A DNA stretch of 64,000 nt, from the NCBI GenBank assembly GCA_001724265.1, contig MEDY01000055.1:113178-177177 (forward strand). Direction: 5' to 3'. Under the pieces are notes generated by a model. The model had not been told where the DNA came from, searched no databases, and saw only the letters and a program-made list of their open reading frames with translations. Positions 1-10,700 of this stretch are shown in pieces. Positions within the stretch are counted from its first letter, which is position 1; each line of letters opens with the position of its first letter. This stretch comes from Rhizaria sp. SCN 62-66 (taxonomy: Eukaryota > Rhizaria, unplaced). Position numbers and translations under genes: made by a program.

Positions 1-3000
1 GCGCGCGCTCGCGTCGCCTCCACGCCCTGCGTTCCTCCTACCCCGGTCGCGAGGCCTCGGTGCGCCTCTTGCGCGCCGTCGCGGCCGCCGCGGGCCCGCT
101 GCGCGCGGCGCTGGCCGAGGCGCTGGCGCGGCACGCGAGCTCCGCGGCCGCGGCGGCGCGCGCGCTGGTGTCGGCACTGGGTTCGCGGCCGCTGTGCGAC
201 GCGGCGGCGAGCGCGCTCGTACGGCTAGTGGCCGCCGACGCGGTGCTTAAGGCTATCGACCCCGCGTCGCTCGTGTACGCTGTGCCGCAAGACTCCATCG
301 CAAACGGCCACGGCAGCAGCAGCGGTGCGCATGCAGGTCGACACTGGCAGGGCCACGGCCACGGCCACAGGCAGGGGCACAGTCACGGGCGCGGGCATGG
401 CCACGGGGTTGCTGACGCTGGCGCGGTTGCGCTCGACAGGCTCGAGAGGCGCGCGGAGTCGCTTTCCGCGGCGGCCACGCGCCTGGCCGAGCTCGCGACA
501 GAGCCGTTCCCCTTCTCCCCGCCAGAGGGCAGTAGCTCCGCGCCGCCGCTGCCCGCCGCCGTCGCTGCGGCCGCCGCCGAGGCCGCTGCGGCCGCGGGCG
601 GCGCGTTCGCCGCATTCATTCCCGACACCCGCCACGGCGCGAGCGTGCGCGCGGCCTTCTCGCACGACGCCGCGGGTGCGGCGGCCGCTGCGGGCGCGGG
701 CGGCGCGCGGCGCGCGCAGGAGGCCGTCACAGCGCTGGGGCTCTGGGCGCTGCCGGCCGGGTGGCCCGCGGGCACCGTGCCGGCGGGGCCTGCGTCGCAC
801 GTGCTCACGGCTGCCCTGGCCGCGGCCGTGGCGGCCGAGGACGCGCGGGCGCGGGCGGCGCTCGCGGGCGCAACAGCCGAGGCGCTGACGGCGCGGAGCG
901 CGGCCGGCGCGGCGACTGCGGCTGCGGCGGCCGCTGCGCGGGGACATGCTGTGGGCAAGGCGAAGGCCACGCCAGCGCGCGCAGTGGCCATTAGCAGCAG
1001 CAGCGATACTGAGAGCGATATCGCCAGAGGCAGTGGCAGTGGCAGCGACTTCGGTGGCACGCACGTGAAGATGGAGGGCGCATCGGCGGCGGCGCCGTCG
1101 CGGAAGCTGCCGCCGATGTTCGGCAACGACGCCACCCCCGATGACACCAGCGCCAGCGACAGCGACAGCGACTCTGCCGCGGATAGTGACAGTGACAGCT
1201 CGGACGGCGCGCCGGTGAAGAGCGAGGGCGCTGTCAAGTCGGAGGCCGGTGCGAAGCGTGCGCTCCCGGTGGTGTTCGGCGACAGCGCTGCGCCCAATAC
1301 CAGTGACAGCGACGACTCTAGCGCCAGCGCCAGTGGCAGTGACGATACGAGTGGGGATGACAAGCAGAAGAATGGTGCCGCGACTGTCAAGAAGCCCCTG
1401 GTGCTGTTCGGCGCTGACGACTTCGACCCTCTCGCCTCCGGCTCCGACTCCGACTCTGACGCGAGTGCCGCGGGTGTCGGTGACGTCTCCGGATCCGACT
1501 CTGACTGGGGCATGGGGAAGACGGTCACTCGCCGTTCTGTTATGAGTCGTAAGGGCATCATTGACAGCGACACTGAGACTGACGACGAAAAGAACAACGA
1601 AAGCAACAACAGTCATGACAAGGCTAGTGCTGGCAACGACGCTACTCCGCAAGCTGCCAAATCTGCGAGTAGCAGCAGTAGTAACAGTAGTGAGAGTGAG
1701 AGTGGCAGTGACAGTGGCAGTGACGCGAGCTCTAGCAGCAGCTCATCTGACTCGAGTGGCGAGAGTGACAGTGACTCTGACACAGACACTGACTCGGATG
1801 GGGACTCGCGCCCCGTCCGCCAGCCCGCGCCGCGCCCGCTGCTCCCCGCCACCGCCGCAGCCGACGCCGAGGCGCAGCTGCTCGCTATTTTCTCTGTCTT
1901 GCGCGCCTCGGGCGACTCGTCCTACCTGTCCGACGGGGCCTGGGCGCAGCGCGAGGCCGCCGCGCAGCCGCCGCTGACCGCGGGGCTGTGGGAGGTGCCT
2001 GCGCTGTGCCTGCTCGACCGGCTGCTCGTCGGGCGCGCGCGCGCGGCGCGGTCGCAGGTGCTGCTGCAGATGTACGCAGAGCTGATGTGGTCGCTGTACA
2101 CCAAGACGCACGGCGGCGAGCTCGAGGGGGACAAAGCTCTCACTCTGAGTCACAACAATGCTGACTCTGAGCACGAGCACGAGCGCGCACAGAACACGCG
2201 CGTGTTCACGCTGTCCGTGCTCGCGGTGTGGCTAGAAGTGCTGCGCCGCGACCCAGCCTCATTCCCCGCGCTGTGGCACGTCGCGTATCTCTACCACCGC
2301 TGCCCGCCAGCGCTTGCCGCACCTGTGGCTGCGGAGACCACGGATTGGGACGCGTTAACTGTGAGCGCAGACGGGAGCTGCGCTGCCGATGACACTGATG
2401 TCGAAGAAATTGACGATGTTGAGCTCGATCAAGTCAAGACTCAGCAGCAGCGGAAGCCGCGTGGTCAGAGTGCAACCGAAGTCAGGTCTGCTGTAGCCGT
2501 GAAAGACGAGCATAAGAGCAAGAAGCGCAGTGTCGCAGACCTATCTACCAGCAGCAGCAATGATGACAGCGAGAGCGGCACTGTCAGTGACAGTGGAAGT
2601 GAAAGCGAGGCGAAAGGCGTCATTGTTGATAGCGACACAAGCGGCAGCAGCGACAATGACTTTGCTGTCAAGAAGGAAGATGTTGTCTCCTCCGCTGCAA
2701 AGCGTGCTCGGCTAGCCTCAGTGCGTTCTGCCCCTGAAACGAATCCTAGCAGCAAGAGCAAGAGCGCGGATAAGCTCAGCGTTTATTCAAATAACGACAG
2801 CAAGGTCGCGGCCGTGAACAACTACAAGAGAGCGTCGATCGAGACGAATGCATCGAGAGCCGCTGGTGTCATGACGGCTGACGACACCACTGTCGGCGCT
2901 CACTGGGGGCTCGAGCACTTGGCCTCGCTCTGGGCGCACTCGAGCGAGTGCAACATGGCGCAACACATCGCCAACCTCGCCCACAACCACGCCAACGCGC

Positions 3001-6000
3001 AGGCCAGCCTCGCTGAAGGTAGGCCGCCCGGCGTCGACCTATGGGCGCCGTACCGCGTACCGCTCGCTCTGGCCGCCACACTGCACCACCACCGCGGCGC
3101 GAATCGCGACTGTTTGACCGCCGAGCAGCGGATGACGTGCGTCGACGGGAGCTACCCGTTTGCCCCATGTAATTCAGCCGACGGCGCGGGGCGGGTCAAG
3201 CTCTCGGTGGAGCACGTTTGGCAAGCGGCGGCACGCAGTGGGTGGCAGCCGCACGCCGCGCTCTGTGCGCCCACACTGAGCCACGCACAACAGTCTGCTG
3301 CAGCGTCAACCACTGCTGTTGTCACGAGTGCAGTTGCGGGCTTCCGCCCCGCGCCTGCTCTCTTCTCGTTGATCGTTGCTGAAGCGACAGCCCGCCACGT
3401 CGAGACGCTCACCGCTACTGATACCGCAGTGTCGATGCCTCAGGCTGTGGCCTCTGACTTCAGTTGTGACGACGACATCCTGGCCGTGCCTGGTGCACGT
3501 CCTGCGCCTCACAGTTGCAGTAACCCTGTGAAGCCAGGCTTTGGTGTTGATGCTCGTGGTAACACAGAGTCTGCCGCGTCACTACTGTCGTCGCGGTACC
3601 GCAGCAGCCTTGACCCAGTCGCCGCCGCCAGCGACGCCGCGGCGGCCGAGGTTCGCGCAGACGTGGCGGCGCTTGAGGCGCGCACGCCGCAGCCGCCGCG
3701 CAGTGCGCAGGGCGCCGCCGTCGTTGCGTGGCGCCTGCTCGCGCTAGCTCTGGGCCGCGTGAGCCACTACACGCAGTGCGCGCGGCTCTTTCTGGAGCTC
3801 AAGAATCATGAGCAGAGCTCCGAACATGGAAACGTGACCAACGATAGTGCTAGTTCCAGTGCGGGCGCGACTGCCAGCGCTCAAAGTATGAACGATTCTG
3901 AGGCAGCGACAACGTTGGTTGATACGGCCGCGGTTGCAGCTGAAGAGTGGACACGTGCAGCGCTTGCGTGCCTGCGTCCAACAGAGACCATGCGCCCTAC
4001 CAGTGACACGACCGTTGACTCATCGGCTCTTGTGCAGTGGCGCCCACTCTGTGTCAACTCGGGGCTGACGCAGCAGCACCTTCACCAGTGGAGCAGCAGG
4101 AACGTATCTGACGTCAAACGAGTGCTCGCAGCTCGTCTCTCTCTTATCCGTCGCGTCGTCCGCACTGCAACCTCCATGGATGAGTATCACGTCGGCATCC
4201 GCGCTGCAGTCAACAGCTTTGATCAATCTATGTTCATCTTAAAGGGCGACAACGGTGACAGTAATAATGATGAATCAACCTTTGTGTCCCACCTCATGTT
4301 GCTCTTTGGTCTCGATTTCAGCAACACTAACGACGATGCATCGTATGTCTCCGCAACGCTGAACCCTCTCATGTTGCTCGTGCGCTCAGCCGACCACCGC
4401 GCTCGCTCGCGCGCCCGACACCGCGTCCGCACCCGCGCTCGCGCCGCCGCCACGCTCGCGCGCGCCATTGCGCAGACGCCCCCCGACGCCGGGCGCCGCC
4501 CCGTGGGCCCGTACCGTGGCGGCGTCGTCGGCGCGCGCGCATGGGACCACATTTTTGCGTCCGGCGCGACGCAGCCCGCGCTGCTGATGAACCTGCACTA
4601 CCTGCCCGCCTCGTCCACGATTGTGTCGGCCGAGACCGTGCCCGCGCCGCTGCTGACTGAGGCGCCCCGCTCCGTACAGCGCGCCGTCACCCGCATCCGC
4701 GCCAGCGCGTTCCCTCTACGGACCTTCGCGCTGCCGCCTTACTACCCCACCGGCTACCTCCTGCCGCCAGTGCCCGGCATGCCGTCCGAGGTCTCGGCGC
4801 AGCGGCTGCTGCCCGTGGTCCCGCGCACGGCGGGCCCGCTGCCGTCGCCGACGCTGACGTGGCTGTGGGGCCGCGCCTTCGACGCGCGTGCCACGCACGA
4901 CGCCTTCGTTGACACGCCACAGACGCTCGCGCGCCTTGCCGCGGGCGCCGTCGCCGTCGGCACCGCGGGGCTCATCCGTGGCGCGCGCAACGGGCGCCGA
5001 AACGGCAGTTTGGCCGCGCTGCGCGCGATCCGCCGGTGCGCGGGCGGAGACGTGTATGGTGACCCGCTGGTCGGCACCGGCACGGCGGGCAGCGCGAGCG
5101 CGGAGCCTTCGGTGATGGGGGCCGCGGCGGCCAGCAGCGAAGTCGCGCCCACCGAGGCGATGCTGGGCTCCGGCGCGGCCGCCGAGTACGGGCTCGTGGA
5201 GGAGCGGTTGCGCAGGCGCGGGGTGCGCAGGGCGGCTGCGCAGTGGCAGGAGCTGGACAAGGCCGGGGTGATGACCGAGGTCAAGCGCAGCGGGCTACAC
5301 GCGTTGATGCGGTGCATGCTGTGGCCAGCCACTATTAGTCACACCAACGGTACGTCTGACGCCGCTGGTCTCACCAACTTCGGGCCTCGTTTTCTGCAAG
5401 CGTTCTCCAATGATGCGCCTGTTGCCTCTGGCCAAGTCTCTCGGCCTGGCTTCGGTGCGAATGTGTATTCAGGCGATGCATCGACTAACACGTCTGTTCA
5501 TGGGACTGCATCAATGTCGAACAACGCAATCGCGCTTCCTATTGACCTGCAGCGCTATATCCTCGGTGCTCCCACCACGCTTGCTCCGGCCACAGTAAAC
5601 ACGCAGTCTGTTGCTGGCCGGTCCGGGCTGCCGCTGTGGGTGCCTGCACCGGCAGACGCTCTGACGGTCACGACAACCACCATCACGACAAATACGCCGG
5701 TTGGCTCAGCAGCGACGGCGACTGTGCTGCAGTCATGCGCTGTTGCACCGCGCCCTCTCTGTCCAGTTTCTGCACTGCGCGCTCACTCCAGCTCGACCGT
5801 CACTCGCAGTGCTCACAGTGCTACCGCTGATGGCAATAGCCGTGCGTTTGAAGGTGCGGTGCTAATGTGCGCAATGGAGCTTCTCACATTGCTTGAGAAC
5901 AGTCTGCCGACGGCTGAACGAGCCAGCTCAGCTGAGTCCTCGTCGTCAGCATCATATGAAGCGGTGACCTCGTCAGATTCAGCGCAAACTAATCTTGATA

Positions 6001-7439
6001 AAGAGGCAGTTTCAGCGTTGCGCGCATTTATCCTGGCACAGCAAGAAAAGCTCGACAGCAGTGCTGCACCCGTCGCCCGCGCCGCGCACCTACTTCCGTC
6101 CTCCGTGCGCTGCTCTCTGCGCGCGTCACTCCAGCTCTCCGCCGCCGTGTCCGCCGCCGACGCTCTCTCCACACGCCCCAACCGCTTCCCTGCGCTAGCG
6201 ACGTGGACGCGCGCGCTGGGCGCGGGCACGCTGCCGCTGCCGCCGGCCGCCGCTGCGCGCGCCGCGGCTGAGGCGGAAGCGCGCAGCAAGGGGCCCGACG
6301 CCGCGGTGCGGGGCCGGGGCAGCGGCGCGGACTGGTGGGGCGGAGTCGCCGCCACTGCCGCGGCCGCGGTGGAGAACAAGAGCAAGGGTAAGAGAATTGC
6401 TGCACCACAGAGCGCCTCAACGCCGAGTACTGCATCGGTATCTCACGAAAGTTCGAGCGCAAACTCGAGTGCAAGTGCGAATGCTGAGGCACAGTGCGAC
6501 AGCACGGGTAACATGTGTCAGTGCTGGGAGCACCGCTGGCGCAGCCGCTTGTCTTGGTGGTCGCAGTCTCGCGCGCACTTGCTCGGTGCGATGCCCTTAG
6601 ACTCGGCCGCGATGCCCCTAGACGGCACGCTTTTGTGGGCGGGACTGCCAGTGGTCGACGCTGAGACGGGCACGCAGTGGCTCAACTGGCGTGATATCAA
6701 CGCACTGTCCACTCTTCCTTCTGCGTATCTGCTGTCTAACTCCAACAGCATTGCTTTTAACGAAGTTCCGCCAGTCATCTCACATGTTCAGCTGCCCTCT
6801 AGCGCCGCGCTGACTTCTACGACTGACGCTGACAACGCAAGTCGCCGCCTCTGCACCGTCCGCTCGAGCACCGTCGCCGCTGTCACTGGTGAGTCAACTG
6901 GTGTATCGCTGCCTACGTTGCGTGCGCTTCCCTCTGCGCTTTCTGCCGCTGCGCTGATGTCCGTCTATCGATCCCTTGTCTTCACCGCCTTCATTGATGC
7001 TGCCAAGGCAAGTCCAAACACTCTTTTGTCTCTTAGTGGTCACGCATCCGATTCCAGTGCGACTCCTTATCATAGCGATAAGTGGACGCTCGCAAAGAGC
7101 AAGGCGCGCGAAGACGTTATTGCCGCCGCCATCAGTGCCGCTAATAGGGCTGCTGCAACAGGGGCGCGCGCTGCCGCAGTCGCACGTGCTCTAACAACGA
7201 CCGCAAGCGCAGCGACCGAGAATGTTCGCAGTGCGAATGTGAATGTGAGTGCAAAGGGGAGTGTTAGTGTGGGTGCTGATACGGGAGTCGAGAAGACGAG
7301 GCCGGCGTATCATAAGTGGTTGGCGCCGCGTGGTGTATGCCCTTGCTGCTGCCCGATGCGCTCGCGCGCTCTTCTGAAGCCGTCTCATGGTGTTGATGCT
7401 CTTAATGCCGCAGCAGAGGTTGTGAGCAGTGCAGTATAA
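1..7439 (+). CDS. Giant Ser/Asp-rich protein with SUMO-type motifs, 5' end off the window
   Basis: The reading frame is open from the left edge and stops at 7437-7439. No ATG precedes the first residues, so the N terminus is missing and at least about 2,470 residues are present without an intron. I do not recognise a domain. The first 300 residues are Ala-rich and probably helical, with a His/Gly run near nt 330-405. Next comes a Ser/Asp-rich acidic segment (about nt 990-1800) and a second one (about nt 2380-2700). Both contain psi-K-x-E SUMOylation consensus sites (VKME, VKSE twice, VKDE, VKKE) and hydrophobic-acidic stretches resembling SUMO-interacting motifs. A basic KRAR stretch near nt 2700 could be a nuclear localisation signal. 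The rest, to residue 2459, is Ala/Ser-rich with scattered Trp- and Leu-containing blocks and a CPCCCP cluster near the C terminus. A nuclear SUMO-regulated scaffold is an inference from motifs only; no catalytic signature is visible. Confidence 0.75.
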   Translation, partial: ARSRRLHALRSSYPGREASVRLLRAVAAAAGPLRAALAEALARHASSAAAAARALVSALGSRPLCDAAASALVRLVAADAVLKAIDPASLVYAVPQDSIANGHGSSSGAHAGRHWQGHGHGHRQGHSHGRGHGHGVADAGAVALDRLERRAESLSAAATRLAELATEPFPFSPPEGSSSAPPLPAAVAAAAAEAAAAAGGAFAAFIPDTRHGASVRAAFSHDAAGAAAAAGAGGARRAQEAVTALGLWALPAGWPAGTVPAGPASHVLTAALAAAVAAEDARARAALAGATAEALTARSAAGAATAAAAAAARGHAVGKAKATPARAVAISSSSDTESDIARGSGSGSDFGGTHVKMEGASAAAPSRKLPPMFGNDATPDDTSASDSDSDSAADSDSDSSDGAPVKSEGAVKSEAGAKRALPVVFGDSAAPNTSDSDDSSASASGSDDTSGDDKQKNGAATVKKPLVLFGADDFDPLASGSDSDSDASAAGVGDVSGSDSDWGMGKTVTRRSVMSRKGIIDSDTETDDEKNNESNNSHDKASAGNDATPQAAKSASSSSSNSSESESGSDSGSDASSSSSSSDSSGESDSDSDTDTDSDGDSRPVRQPAPRPLLPATAAADAEAQLLAIFSVLRASGDSSYLSDGAWAQREAAAQPPLTAGLWEVPALCLLDRLLVGRARAARSQVLLQMYAELMWSLYTKTHGGELEGDKALTLSHNNADSEHEHERAQNTRVFTLSVLAVWLEVLRRDPASFPALWHVAYLYHRCPPALAAPVAAETTDWDALTVSADGSCAADDTDVEEIDDVELDQVKTQQQRKPRGQSATEVRSAVAVKDEHKSKKRSVADLSTSSSNDDSESGTVSDSGSESEAKGVIVDSDTSGSSDNDFAVKKEDVVSSAAKRARLASVRSAPETNPSSKSKSADKLSVYSNNDSKVAAVNNYKRASIETNASRAAGVMTADDTTVGAHWGLEHLASLWAHSSECNMAQHIANLAHNHANAQASLAEGRPPGVDLWAPYRVPLALAATLHHHRGANRDCLTAEQRMTCVDGSYPFAPCNSADGAGRVKLSVEHVWQAAARSGWQPHAALCAPTLSHAQQSAAASTTAVVTSAVAGFRPAPALFSLIVAEATARHVETLTATDTAVSMPQAVASDFSCDDDILAVPGARPAPHSCSNPVKPGFGVDARGNTESAASLLSSRYRSSLDPVAAASDAAAAEVRADVAALEARTPQPPRSAQGAAVVAWRLLALALGRVSHYTQCARLFLELKNHEQSSEHGNVTNDSASSSAGATASAQSMNDSEAATTLVDTAAVAAEEWTRAALACLRPTETMRPTSDTTVDSSALVQWRPLCVNSGLTQQHLHQWSSRNVSDVKRVLAARLSLIRRVVRTATSMDEYHVGIRAAVNSFDQSMFILKGDNGDSNNDESTFVSHLMLLFGLDFSNTNDDASYVSATLNPLMLLVRSADHRARSRARHRVRTRARAAATLARAIAQTPPDAGRRPVGPYRGGVVGARAWDHIFASGATQPALLMNLHYLPASSTIVSAETVPAPLLTEAPRSVQRAVTRIRASAFPLRTFALPPYYPTGYLLPPVPGMPSEVSAQRLLPVVPRTAGPLPSPTLTWLWGRAFDARATHDAFVDTPQTLARLAAGAVAVGTAGLIRGARNGRRNGSLAALRAIRRCAGGDVYGDPLVGTGTAGSASAEPSVMGAAAASSEVAPTEAMLGSGAAAEYGLVEERLRRRGVRRAAAQWQELDKAGVMTEVKRSGLHALMRCMLWPATISHTNGTSDAAGLTNFGPRFLQAFSNDAPVASGQVSRPGFGANVYSGDASTNTSVHGTASMSNNAIALPIDLQRYILGAPTTLAPATVNTQSVAGRSGLPLWVPAPADALTVTTTTITTNTPVGSAATATVLQSCAVAPRPLCPVSALRAHSSSTVTRSAHSATADGNSRAFEGAVLMCAMELLTLLENSLPTAERASSAESSSSASYEAVTSSDSAQTNLDKEAVSALRAFILAQQEKLDSSAAPVARAAHLLPSSVRCSLRASLQLSAAVSAADALSTRPNRFPALATWTRALGAGTLPLPPAAAARAAAEAEARSKGPDAAVRGRGSGADWWGGVAATAAAAVENKSKGKRIAAPQSASTPSTASVSHESSSANSSASANAEAQCDSTGNMCQCWEHRWRSRLSWWSQSRAHLLGAMPLDSAAMPLDGTLLWAGLPVVDAETGTQWLNWRDINALSTLPSAYLLSNSNSIAFNEVPPVISHVQLPSSAALTSTTDADNASRRLCTVRSSTVAAVTGESTGVSLPTLRALPSALSAAALMSVYRSLVFTAFIDAAKASPNTLLSLSGHASDSSATPYHSDKWTLAKSKAREDVIAAAISAANRAAATGARAAAVARALTTTASAATENVRSANVNVSAKGSVSVGADTGVEKTRPAYHKWLAPRGVCPCCCPMRSRALLKPSHGVDALNAAAEVVSSAV

Positions 7440-7707
7440 GTCGTATTTTATGCACTATCAATGTGAATCATATTGTAATTCTTGCTTGTTTTTTGAAGCT
7501 AGGGCTGCTTACAAAGTTTTAATGTCTATTCAGTCTATTTAAATCCAATACATCGTTTCATTTTTCGCGGGTTTGATAATTCTTAGAAACGTAACTGTGT
7601 GTATGTGTTGCATCACATGTCGATCTCGCGGCCATTCGCCGCTATATACTCGAAACTCAATCGAAATCTGTCATTCAATAACATGATATCCTCCCTGTCT
7701 CTTATAC
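7440..7707. other. Intergenic, convergent 3' ends
   Basis: AT-rich spacer between the giant acidic protein (+) and the CCCH gene (-). It should hold both 3' UTRs. I see no gene or structured element. Confidence 0.6.
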
Positions 7708-10700
7708 TCAACGCGACTCCACATCCGCTTGCTCCTCGTCGTTCCCCTTCTCATCCGACCGCGCTCCGTCGCCGGCGCGCACAAAGTGCTGCGTGGCGCT
7801 GATCACGCCCTCGGCCACGTCCTCCTTCCCACCGCCGCCAGCAGAAAGCTGCTGCTGCCTGGCCTCCTTGCGCTTCCGTCGTTTGTCGCTCTTACGCTGA
7901 TCCAGCGCGTGCTTCAGCATCTGCGCTTGTGTCAGCGGCGCGATACTGAGCTGTGCATCGTTGGGCTGTGCGCTGGCGGCGTCAGCGCTATCTTCAGTGT
8001 CAGCATTGCTCGAATCAGCACCGGCAGCGCGCGGGCTAATGGCAGCAACATTGGCCTGCTTTGCATCAGGGCTTGCGGTCTTAATCGAAGCGCCATCAGT
8101 CTTCTTTCCCTTCACCGGGAAAGCAGCTGCAACAGGTGAGACTGGCTTGTTGCTTTCATGGTTGCCGTTGCCTTGCTTGCCGAGTCCAGCCACGACGTTG
8201 GCATACGTCAGCCCTGTCGTCGCCACGGTACTCTTGGCTACGGCGGCCGCGATGGCTGCGGGCCCTGAGTGCGCCGCGCCGGTCACGGCGCGCCTGCCAA
8301 GGGGCTCACCTGGCTGCGTGCTCTCCTGCGCAGTCGTGTTGCTGTCGTCGCTGTGGCGGCTCACCGTGCTTGCTGGGCTCGTGCTTACGGCGCCATGACC
8401 GCTGTCGCTCAGACTGCTGCTAAGGCTGCTGTGGCCGCCGCGCTTGCCGCCGTAGTCGCTCATGCTACTGCTGGTGATGTTGTTATTGATGTTGTTGCTC
8501 TTCTTAGCTGCAGTATTAATGTTGTTGCGCGCACCGCCGCCGCTGTTGTTCTCAGCACCAGCAGCTTTGTTATTGGTTTTTTTGCGGTTCGCTAAGTCAT
8601 CCCGCGCCCGCACCCGCTGCTGCCGGCCCTCCTGTGCGCGCCCCTCGCTGCCGGTCCGGCTCTGTGCCTGACTGTATGACTGACTGTGTGCGGGGCTGCT
8701 GAAGGGGCTTTCCCCCGCCACGCCTGCCGTCGCGCTCCCGCCAACGCCACCAACGCCACTGTGCTGCGGCTGCGGTTGCTGTGGCTGCTGTTGCTGCTGC
8801 TGGGGGCGGATTTGCGGCGGGACAAACAGTCCGCTCGGGTGGTAGTACGGCACGTCTTGCGGCGGGAACTGCTGCTGGTGCGGTGGCCTGTTGTCGTAAT
8901 AAACCGCGCCGGGTGGCAGCGGCACGGCGGCGCCGCCGTGGCGCGGGGGCGGGTAAGGGCCACCGGTGCCAGGATAACCATACTGCTGCGGCCCTGTGCT
9001 CGTGTACGGCCCAGGCCCGCCGCGCCCGCCACCGCCGCCACGCTGTTGCTGATGTTGAGGAGGCGGTGGCGGCGGCTGATAGGCGTACGCGCCGTGTGGC
9101 GTCTGTTGCTGCGGCGGCAGCGGGGGCTGCGATAAGTATATCGGCCTGTGCGACTCGCTGCCGCTACCTGCGCGTCCGCCGCGACCCCCGCCGCCGCCGC
9201 CGCTGCTGGGGCGCGAGTACGGCCCCTGATACGGCGGCGGCGCGTGCTGGGGGTGCTGCGGCGGCACGTACACGCCCGCGCTGGTGTACCCACCATAGGC
9301 GTACGCGTGGGCTGCGTGGGGCGGCGGCGAGTTGTGCATGCGTTGCGCCTGCGCCATAGCCTGCAGCTGCTGCGGGGAGTACTGGTACTGCTGCATGTGT
9401 TGCGGCTGCTGCGGCGGCGGCTGCTGCGGCGGCTGCTGCACTGTAAGTGGCGGCGGCGGGGCTTGGCTTGGTGGGTAGTAGATACCGCCGCGCGACATGT
9501 ACTGCTGCGGGGGGGCGAATTGGCCTCCGTGGCCACCGTGGAACTGGCCGTGAGCGCCGTGACCTTGCGCACCGGGCCCGTAGACGCCGCCGGGGCCGTG
9601 GGCGTAGCCGCTCTGCGGGGGCTGGTACGGCGATGACAAGTAGATTGGCATCCGCTGCTGCTGTTGCTGCTGTGGCTGCTGCTGAGAGGGTTGTTGCTGC
9701 GAAGGTTGCGGCTGCAACGGCGGCGGCGGTGAGCCCCCAGCAGCAGCCTGGGTCGAAGGTCCGCGAGGATATTGGGCCATGCCACCAGTACCAAGACTGG
9801 TACCGGCACCGTTAACTCCGCTTCCACTGCTGGCTGCAAGAGCGCGCTGCTGCGCGTTCATGAAAACCTGCTGCGCGTGCTGCTGGTGCTGTTGCTGTAG
9901 CTCAGCAGCGCGTGCCGCGTCCGAGGCTGCCTGCCGCGCTTGTTGCGCCGGCTCGCCGTACTCCTGGACACCGCCTTTGAACCGCTGCCCCTGCTGGCGA
10001 CGGCGACGACCACCGTCGGCTCCATCTTCCTCTGCGTAGTCACCGCCTGTCGTCGTGTAGCTCTCGCGGGCCCCGTCGCCGTGTCTGCGGCCGCCTCCAA
10101 ACCCGTGCCCGTGACCGTGGCCGTAGCCGTGGCCGTGCCCATGGGCACCCTTCAGGCCGCCGCCGAGCCCAGAGGCTGCGGTCATGGCGGCGACGGCGGC
10201 AATGGCCTGCTCTTTGGAGCCGGTGTAGCCCGGCGCAAACACCGGCGCAAGGCCGCCCATGAGCGTCCTCCGGTTGGCTGCGACCTCGCTCAGCTCGTCG
10301 CCGCCCGCGCCAACGCTGGCGCCTGCGGCAAGGCTCGCGCTTGCGCTCAGGTTGGCACCATCACCGAGACCGAGCGCGTGGCCCTGCGCGTGCCCGTCGT
10401 GGTGTCCGGCGTGCGCGGCCTCCTCCGCCGCCGCGAGCGCCGCCGTGGCCTGCAGGACGTCCCCGGGCCCCACGACGGCGGCGGCCGCGGTGGCGCCACG
10501 CGGCAGCCGGTCTAGCGGCAGCAGCGCCGTCACGGGCATGGGCGAGACCTGCGTTGTTGCGCTCAGCCGCAGCTGCTCGAGAATCGTCGCGATGTCCGCA
10601 GCAGCCACCACGTGCGACTGCGTCTGCGGCTCGAACGCGCCGGCGCCGTCAGCAGCGGTCGCGGAAACCGCGGGAGTGGCCTCGGCGGCGTGGTCGGAGC

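Noticed and set aside
225-1652. Long minus-strand frames under the giant acidic protein
   Set aside because: Arg/Val repeats mirror the Ser/Asp and Ala repeats of the plus strand; no start context or homology.
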